Assembly: GCA_016295275.1 (NCBI GenBank)
Contig: JAEDLN010000071.1
Location: 1 to 9,896 of the forward strand
DNA length: 9,896 nt
DNA from: Kiritimatiellia bacterium
Lineage (GTDB): Bacteria > Verrucomicrobiota > Kiritimatiellia > RFP12 > UBA3636
Direction of reading: 5' to 3'
Part shown: piece by piece, positions 6,408-9,896 of the stretch
Layout: each line of letters starts with the position of its first letter
Position numbering within the stretch: position 1 is the first letter of the stretch
Position numbers and translations under genes: made by a program
Notes under the pieces: generated by a model
What the model saw: the letters and a program-made list of their open reading frames with translations, nothing else
Told to the model about the DNA's origin: nothing
Databases searched by the model: none

Positions 6408-6465
6408 GCGTAGTTTGCAAAAGTAAACGCACCGAATCCGATGCGTTTACTTTTGCGGACTACGC
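6408..6465 (+). repeat. 24-bp inverted repeat / long stem-loop
   Basis: Arms 6408-6431 and 6442-6465 flank a 10-nt loop (CCGAATCCGA). 22 of 24 positions are Watson-Crick; the two exceptions (T6415, T6416 opposite G6457, G6458) are G-U pairs in plus-strand RNA but A-C mismatches in minus-strand RNA. Each arm includes a 15-nt core, GCAAAAGTAAACGCA or its complement. It lies in the divergent gap between the CDF gene and the exported-protein gene. A run of A6, not T, follows on the plus strand, so it is not a classical terminator in either direction. Options are an RNA element, a cruciform or operator, or a dispersed palindromic repeat. Confidence 0.75.
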
Positions 6466-6500
6466 CAAAAAAGAGGGATAAGCCCGGGGAGGAAAAAGGC

Positions 6501-6529
6501 TTGACGAGCCGATGGCTTTTCACAAAAAT
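6501..6529 (+). promoter_or_regulatory. Putative promoter of the exported-protein gene
   Basis: TTGACG (6501-6506, 5 of 6) and AAAAAT (6524-6529, 4 of 6) are 17 bp apart. The start would be near 6536, giving a short leader of about 43 nt with a Shine-Dalgarno sequence. The -35 box overlaps a small GGCT-TGACG-AGCC repeat (6498-6510). Confidence 0.45.
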
Positions 6530-6553
6530 AGGGGGTAATTCCCCCCCCATTTT
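6525..6553 (+). promoter_or_regulatory. G5/C8 hairpin and poly-C tract at the transcription start region
   Basis: GGGGG (6531-6535) and a run of eight C (6541-6548) can pair over a TAATT loop, and AAAAT (6525-6529) is complementary to ATTTT (6549-6553). It overlaps the -10 box and expected start site of the large gene. It could be an attenuator, an operator, or a slippage-prone tract. Confidence 0.4.
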
Positions 6554-6567
6554 CTTATACATACTAC

Positions 6568-6573
6568 TAGGAG
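6568..6573 (+). promoter_or_regulatory. Shine-Dalgarno sequence of the exported-protein gene
   Basis: TAGGAG ends 5 nt before the ATG at 6579. Together with the signal peptide that follows, it decides this start over the in-frame ATG at 6441, which lies inside the inverted repeat. Confidence 0.7.
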
Positions 6574-6578
6574 TTTAT

Positions 6579-9368
6579 ATGGTTGTATGGACTCGATCCG
6601 CATTTGCGGTGGCTGTTTATGCGTTGCTTGGTCTTTCTGCGAGCGCCTCGATTTACTTGCGCGAAGGTGTCGCAATTGAAACCGGCGGTTACGCGGCGTC
6701 TTCCAAACTTGCCGGGCAGACCGCCAAAGGAGAATATTTGAGCGGCAGTTGGACCGGTTCGACCGGCGTATGGCTCGTCAACGCTTCGTCGCTCAAATAT
6801 CCGACTTGTCTGACCTTGATGGAATCGGTTGGCGGAGGTGCTTTCCGCGTGCAAAATAGTTCGGCTTCCGATTCGACAGGCCGTTCCACCGGTGCCAAAC
6901 TGGTGAAAGGACTGCCTTCTACCGGCCGCATTTACGTCAGTTGCCTCGGACAGATTGGTTCCACGGCCGCGGCCTGTTTGTCTTCCGGACAGGCGTTCGC
7001 AATTGGCTTGACCGAAACCGATGACCGCGGCACGACGGCAAGTGTCGCCCAGCTGACGGCCGACAAAGGCTTCTACTTCGGATTCGGTCGAATTGGAGAC
7101 GGAACCCCGCTTCCGTTTGTTCAAGCCGGCGATGTACGCGTTCCTCTTTCTTCCGCCTTGACGACCGGGGCGAGTTGCTTCTTTTTGGCGCGTATCGACA
7201 TTGGCGCCGGAACCGATGGCAAGAGCATCATCCGCGCACAGTACTCTCCGTCGAGTTCCTTCGATGGCGTCATCGAATGGGGCGACCCCTTCGAGGCGGA
7301 TCTTTCCCCGGCATCGTTCCAGTATCTCAAGCTCGGCGGAGCGTTTACGACGAAGAACGATACCGCTTTCTTTGATGAACTGATTGTCGCCGATACGCTT
7401 CAAGAGGTTTCCGGTCTTTCGGAAGACGCGTATTTTATTGCCTACCCGGTGAGCGACATCGGAACAACCTCCGCCACCCTTCAGACATTTCTCGCCAACT
7501 ACTCGTCCGATCTCGAAGGGGCTTCCATTGCGCTTTATTACGGACGCGACAAAAACAATCTCGACCAAAGCGTCACTGTTGCGACATTGCCGATTGCCGA
7601 GGCCGTATCGACCACGATAACAAACCTGGATACGGGATTCGACTACTACTATCGTTGGTGTGTCGAGCGCGATGGACAAGTCCTTGTCGAGGACATTGTC
7701 TATTCTTTCGAAACAGTCGGAAAGCCGCAAGCAAAGACCTTTACGCTTACGCAGAAAACCAATACGGTTATTGCCGATATCGTACTCGATTCGCCGGTTT
7801 ACGATAACCTCTCCGTTGTTCTCCTATATGGCCGCGATGCGAACAATCTCCAAACGGCCGCAACCTACACCGGCGTTTCTGCAGGTCAGAGCTTATCCGC
7901 CACGATCGAAAACCTCGACTGGGGCAGCGATTACCTCTTCCGGCTTACGGCATCTCGTGTCACGGAGGCCGGAACGGTCGAGATGATTCCGGTCGATCAG
8001 AACATTCTCATCGACGGTACAGCAACCTTTATCGCCGAAACGCCCGCGCCGTGGAATGATACCGCCAGCTGGGATATTGCCACGATCCCGGATTATGCGC
8101 TTTCGATCGATGCTTTGTTTAATAAGCGTTCCGATGTTCTCCAAACCGTGCCTGTAGCGCTTTCCGCCGGAAAAATCGATGTTGAAGCGCCCGTCACGTT
8201 TGACTTGGCCGGTTCGACCCTCCAAGCCGAAACGCTCCATGTCGGTGTCACCGAGGAATCCTCTGTCCTTGCCGTGTCCAACACGGTTTTTGCCCTCAAT
8301 ACGGAAGACCCGGGCGCAGTCGCTCCGATCGCAGCCGGCGTCTATCTTGGCGCCAAAAAGAATGCGAAAATCTATTTCGGAAAGGGTACCACGGGCGAAC
8401 TCGGCTCGATTTTCATGGCGTCCGGAGCGGATAACTGCGGACGTTCGATTACCATCGCCGACGGTGCGAACATCTCTGTCGGTACGCGCATCTACCTTCA
8501 AAATGACGCCGCCGATTTCTTGCTGGACAATGCAACCCTCACAGCAAGCGGAATCTTTCGCATCGGTGTGACGAAATCGGGCGGCGGCTTCCGGTTTACG
8601 GTCGACAACAATGCCTTGCTGGACGCTTCGGCTACGGAAATTTATGTCGGCACCGGCAATAACGCACAATTGTTGATTTCGGGCGGGGCAACGGTCAAAG
8701 CGACTTCGGTCAAGGTTGGCGCGGTCAACGATTCCGGCGCCTACAACAGCGTCGTTGTCTCGAATGCAAATCTGGAGGTGTCGGAAAACTTCTACCTGGC
8801 GCCCGATTCCCGCTACCACTCCAATCGTCTGACGGTCTGCGAAACCGAGCCGGGGACGACACATGTCACGATTGGCGGCAATCTCAATGTTGCGGCGGAA
8901 GGCAATGGATACGCTAGCGGCGGCACTGCCTGGACGAACGTTTTGACGGTTGCGGGCGGGCGAATTGACGTCTCCAAAGCTCTTCAAGTCGGCGGAAAAT
9001 GGGCGACGAACAAGGGTAACCAGGTTCGTCTTACGGGAGCCAACGCCATGATTCATGCCGCGAATATGTGGATGACAAACAGTTCCATTCTGACCTTTGT
9101 TCTTCCAAAGGACGGCTATGCGGAAACCCCGATTCAGGTCGATGGAAACTGCCGGCTTTACGGCGATACGATCCTAAAGGTCGATGTTTCCGATTTCCAG
9201 CTTGCGCGTCAGCGGTTGATTTCCGCAACCAACATGAATGGAGAGTTGCTGGAAGCCGATCGGATCACAATCGTGCCGGAGTCGCGTACGACGGCCGTCA
9301 AGCTGTTGCAGGAAGAGGACGGAATTACCTTGATTCACTCGATATCGACGATCACCACATTTCGGTGA
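6579..9368 (+). CDS. Large exported protein: lectin-like, FN3-like repeats, beta-helix-like C-terminus
   Basis: A 929-residue protein. MVVWTRSAFAVAVYALLGLSASA is a signal peptide, with cleavage likely after ASA (residue 23). Residues about 24-275 look like a LamG/concanavalin-type beta-sandwich that ends in FFDELIVADT. Residues about 282-380 and 381-480 are two fibronectin-III-like repeats; LYYGRDKNNLDQS (about 320) and LLYGRDANNLQTA (about 416) are matching strands 96 residues apart. Residues about 490-929 are short Gly/Asn/Asp-rich turns between beta strands (such as GATVKATSVKVGAVNDSG), typical of beta-helix passenger domains. The C-terminus (EDGITLIHSISTITTFR) shows no outer-membrane barrel, LPXTG or PEP-CTERM signal. 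No catalytic motif is visible, so an adhesive or polysaccharide-binding role is only inferred. The start is fixed by TAGGAG and the signal peptide. A strong terminator follows, so it is probably monocistronic. Confidence 0.85.
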   Translation: MVVWTRSAFAVAVYALLGLSASASIYLREGVAIETGGYAASSKLAGQTAKGEYLSGSWTGSTGVWLVNASSLKYPTCLTLMESVGGGAFRVQNSSASDSTGRSTGAKLVKGLPSTGRIYVSCLGQIGSTAAACLSSGQAFAIGLTETDDRGTTASVAQLTADKGFYFGFGRIGDGTPLPFVQAGDVRVPLSSALTTGASCFFLARIDIGAGTDGKSIIRAQYSPSSSFDGVIEWGDPFEADLSPASFQYLKLGGAFTTKNDTAFFDELIVADTLQEVSGLSEDAYFIAYPVSDIGTTSATLQTFLANYSSDLEGASIALYYGRDKNNLDQSVTVATLPIAEAVSTTITNLDTGFDYYYRWCVERDGQVLVEDIVYSFETVGKPQAKTFTLTQKTNTVIADIVLDSPVYDNLSVVLLYGRDANNLQTAATYTGVSAGQSLSATIENLDWGSDYLFRLTASRVTEAGTVEMIPVDQNILIDGTATFIAETPAPWNDTASWDIATIPDYALSIDALFNKRSDVLQTVPVALSAGKIDVEAPVTFDLAGSTLQAETLHVGVTEESSVLAVSNTVFALNTEDPGAVAPIAAGVYLGAKKNAKIYFGKGTTGELGSIFMASGADNCGRSITIADGANISVGTRIYLQNDAADFLLDNATLTASGIFRIGVTKSGGGFRFTVDNNALLDASATEIYVGTGNNAQLLISGGATVKATSVKVGAVNDSGAYNSVVVSNANLEVSENFYLAPDSRYHSNRLTVCETEPGTTHVTIGGNLNVAAEGNGYASGGTAWTNVLTVAGGRIDVSKALQVGGKWATNKGNQVRLTGANAMIHAANMWMTNSSILTFVLPKDGYAETPIQVDGNCRLYGDTILKVDVSDFQLARQRLISATNMNGELLEADRITIVPESRTTAVKLLQEEDGITLIHSISTITTFR

Positions 9369-9392
9369 TTGCTGCGCTTCGTAAGCGATACC

Positions 9393-9422
9393 AAAGAGAG
9401 GACGGCCGTCCTCTCTTTTTTT
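9393..9422 (+). terminator. Rho-independent terminator of the exported-protein gene
   Basis: AAAGAGAGGACGG (9393-9405) is perfectly complementary to CCGTCCTCTCTTT (9406-9418), followed by more T to 9422. The hairpin starts 24 nt after the stop codon. The centre (GGCC) opens to form the loop. Confidence 0.85.
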
Positions 9423-9448
9423 GTGTGTGTCGTGCGGAAGAAAATGCG

Positions 9449-9477
9449 TCCCTGCGGCGGAAAGAAACCCGCAGGGA
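9449..9477. other. 9-bp stem-loop downstream of the terminator
   Basis: TCCCTGCGG (9449-9457) pairs with CCGCAGGGA (9469-9477) around an 11-nt purine-rich loop. It has no T tract on the plus strand and only CGCATTTTCTTCC on the minus strand. It could be a weak terminator for minus-strand transcription entering from the right, or a structural element. Confidence 0.4.
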
Positions 9478-9499
9478 GTATTGGAAGATGAAAAACCAT

Positions 9500-9896
9500 C
9501 GCCGCGCGCGCTTTGCATCCTGCCCCCATGCGCACGGCTTGGCATACGGAGAGCGGCGAGTACTCTTGCGATGCGGCTCCCGTCCCTCGCGCGCGCGCCT
9601 TGGCATCCCGCCCCGTGCCGCGCTCCCGTCGCCTCGCGCACCGCTCGTGTCCCGTTACGCGTTCCTCGCCGCGCTCGTGTCCCGTTGCGGTAGGGCGCGA
9701 TGTCCCCATCGCGCCGCCGCGCCATCGGCGCGGTGCGTGGCTTGGCATCCCGCCCCTCGCCACGCGCACCGCTCGTGCCCCGTTGCGCGGTCCCGTTGCG
9801 CGGTATGGTGCCGCGGCTTGTCGCGGGTAAGAGTGACCGGGCGCCGCGCCCTGCGCGGCTATGAGGGGCGCACGGAGACGCCCCCGCAAAACTCTC
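9500..9896. repeat. GC-rich repeat field without a credible gene
   Basis: From about 9500 to the window end the DNA becomes strongly G/C-biased with CG-rich short repeats. Unit A, CTTGGCATCCCGCCCC, is exact at 9599-9614 and 9741-9756, with a two-mismatch copy at 9511-9526 and a partial copy at 9538. Unit B, GCTCGTGTCCCGTT, is at 9643-9656 and 9673-9686, with one mismatch at 9771-9784 and a partial copy at 9791. A and B form a composite: 9629-9661 and 9757-9789 match in 30 of 33 positions, but the first copy has 14 extra bases (9615-9628) after unit A. That length breaks any reading frame, so the long open frames here, which give Arg/Gly/Ala-rich products, are not conserved protein. Confidence 0.7.
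9694..9733. other. Two adjacent GC-rich hairpins inside the repeat field
   Basis: GGCGCGATG (9694-9702) and CATCGCGCC (9707-9715) form a perfect 9-bp stem with a TCCC loop. One base later CCGCGCC (9717-9723) and GGCGCGG (9727-9733) form a 7-bp stem with an ATC loop. They separate the two composite A-B repeats. Confidence 0.55.

Noticed and set aside
6334..6440. A possible Mn2+ (yybP-ykoY) riboswitch before the CDF gene
   Set aside because: The ion assignment made it worth looking for, but the conserved loop sequences of that riboswitch are not present.
6480..6530. A possible cyclic-di-GMP riboswitch before the exported-protein gene
   Set aside because: GAGCC/GGCT pairing is present, but the conserved core of the GEMM motif is absent.
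6350..6562. A 70-codon minus-strand frame between the CDF and exported-protein genes
   Set aside because: It reads through the long inverted repeat and the divergent promoter. The ending GDPVCRGGGFFAGG is curious, but no ribosome binding site or family supports it.
6441..6578. A 46-residue N-terminal extension of the exported protein
   Set aside because: It begins inside the loop of the inverted repeat and runs through the promoter. The start at 6579 has TAGGAG and opens directly into a signal peptide.
6567..9056. Two 387-codon minus-strand frames opposite the large exported protein
   Set aside because: Antisense shadows with Arg/Gly/Asp-rich composition, no ribosome binding site and no family motif; the plus strand has a signal peptide, Shine-Dalgarno sequence and terminator.
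9174..9889. Minus-strand frames of about 183 codons and plus-strand frames of 90-105 codons in the GC-rich end
   Set aside because: They run across the terminator or the repeats. The repeat copies differ by a 14-nt indel, so no frame is kept, and products are low-complexity Arg/Gly/Ala.
1..9896. CRISPR array, tRNA, rRNA, transposase, integrase, phage or toxin-antitoxin genes
   Set aside because: None was seen: the repeats at the right edge are irregularly spaced and without unique spacers, and no protein matches these classes.

Overview
The window looks like chromosomal DNA of a Gram-negative, carbohydrate-degrading bacterium. The best guess is the PVC group, perhaps a gut-type Kiritimatiellota or Lentisphaerota relative. 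This is an inference from gene content: a 29-residue bS22/COX24-type ribosomal protein gene, a very long exported protein with beta-helix-like repeats, CAZyme-type genes, and a GC-rich intergenic repeat field. No marker gene in the window fixes the taxonomy.

Layout. 1-636 (+) is the C-terminal part of a GH5-type glycoside hydrolase. It converges on 658-1935 (-), a 425-residue protein of unknown function with a carbohydrate-enzyme look. 1936-2485 has no convincing gene but holds a stem-loop, short direct repeats and promoter-like boxes for both directions. 2486-2575 (+) is the bS22/COX24-type gene, with a good Shine-Dalgarno sequence and a clear terminator at 2718-2760. 2814-5058 (+) is a compact three-gene cluster: a GT4 glycosyltransferase, ThiD (HMP/HMP-P kinase) and a small TSCPD-domain protein. 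A bidirectional terminator (5085-5122) separates it from the converging CDF metal transporter at 5152-6333 (-), whose metal-site residues resemble Mn2+ exporters. Diverging from the CDF gene across 245 bp is 6579-9368 (+), a 929-residue exported protein with a signal peptide, lectin/LamG-like N-terminal region, two fibronectin-III-like repeats and a long beta-helix-like C-terminal half, closed by a strong terminator. From about 9500 to the window end there is GC-rich, repeat-laden DNA without a credible gene.

How the genes relate. Glycan degradation, glycosyl transfer and a surface or secreted beta-helix protein suggest a host that handles complex polysaccharides. The ThiD, TSCPD and CDF genes look like housekeeping. 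I see no CRISPR array, tRNA, rRNA, transposase, phage gene or recognisable defence system. The most notable items are the tiny ribosomal-protein gene, the 24-bp inverted repeat at 6408-6465, the poly-C tract in the leader of the exported protein, and the repeat field at the right edge.
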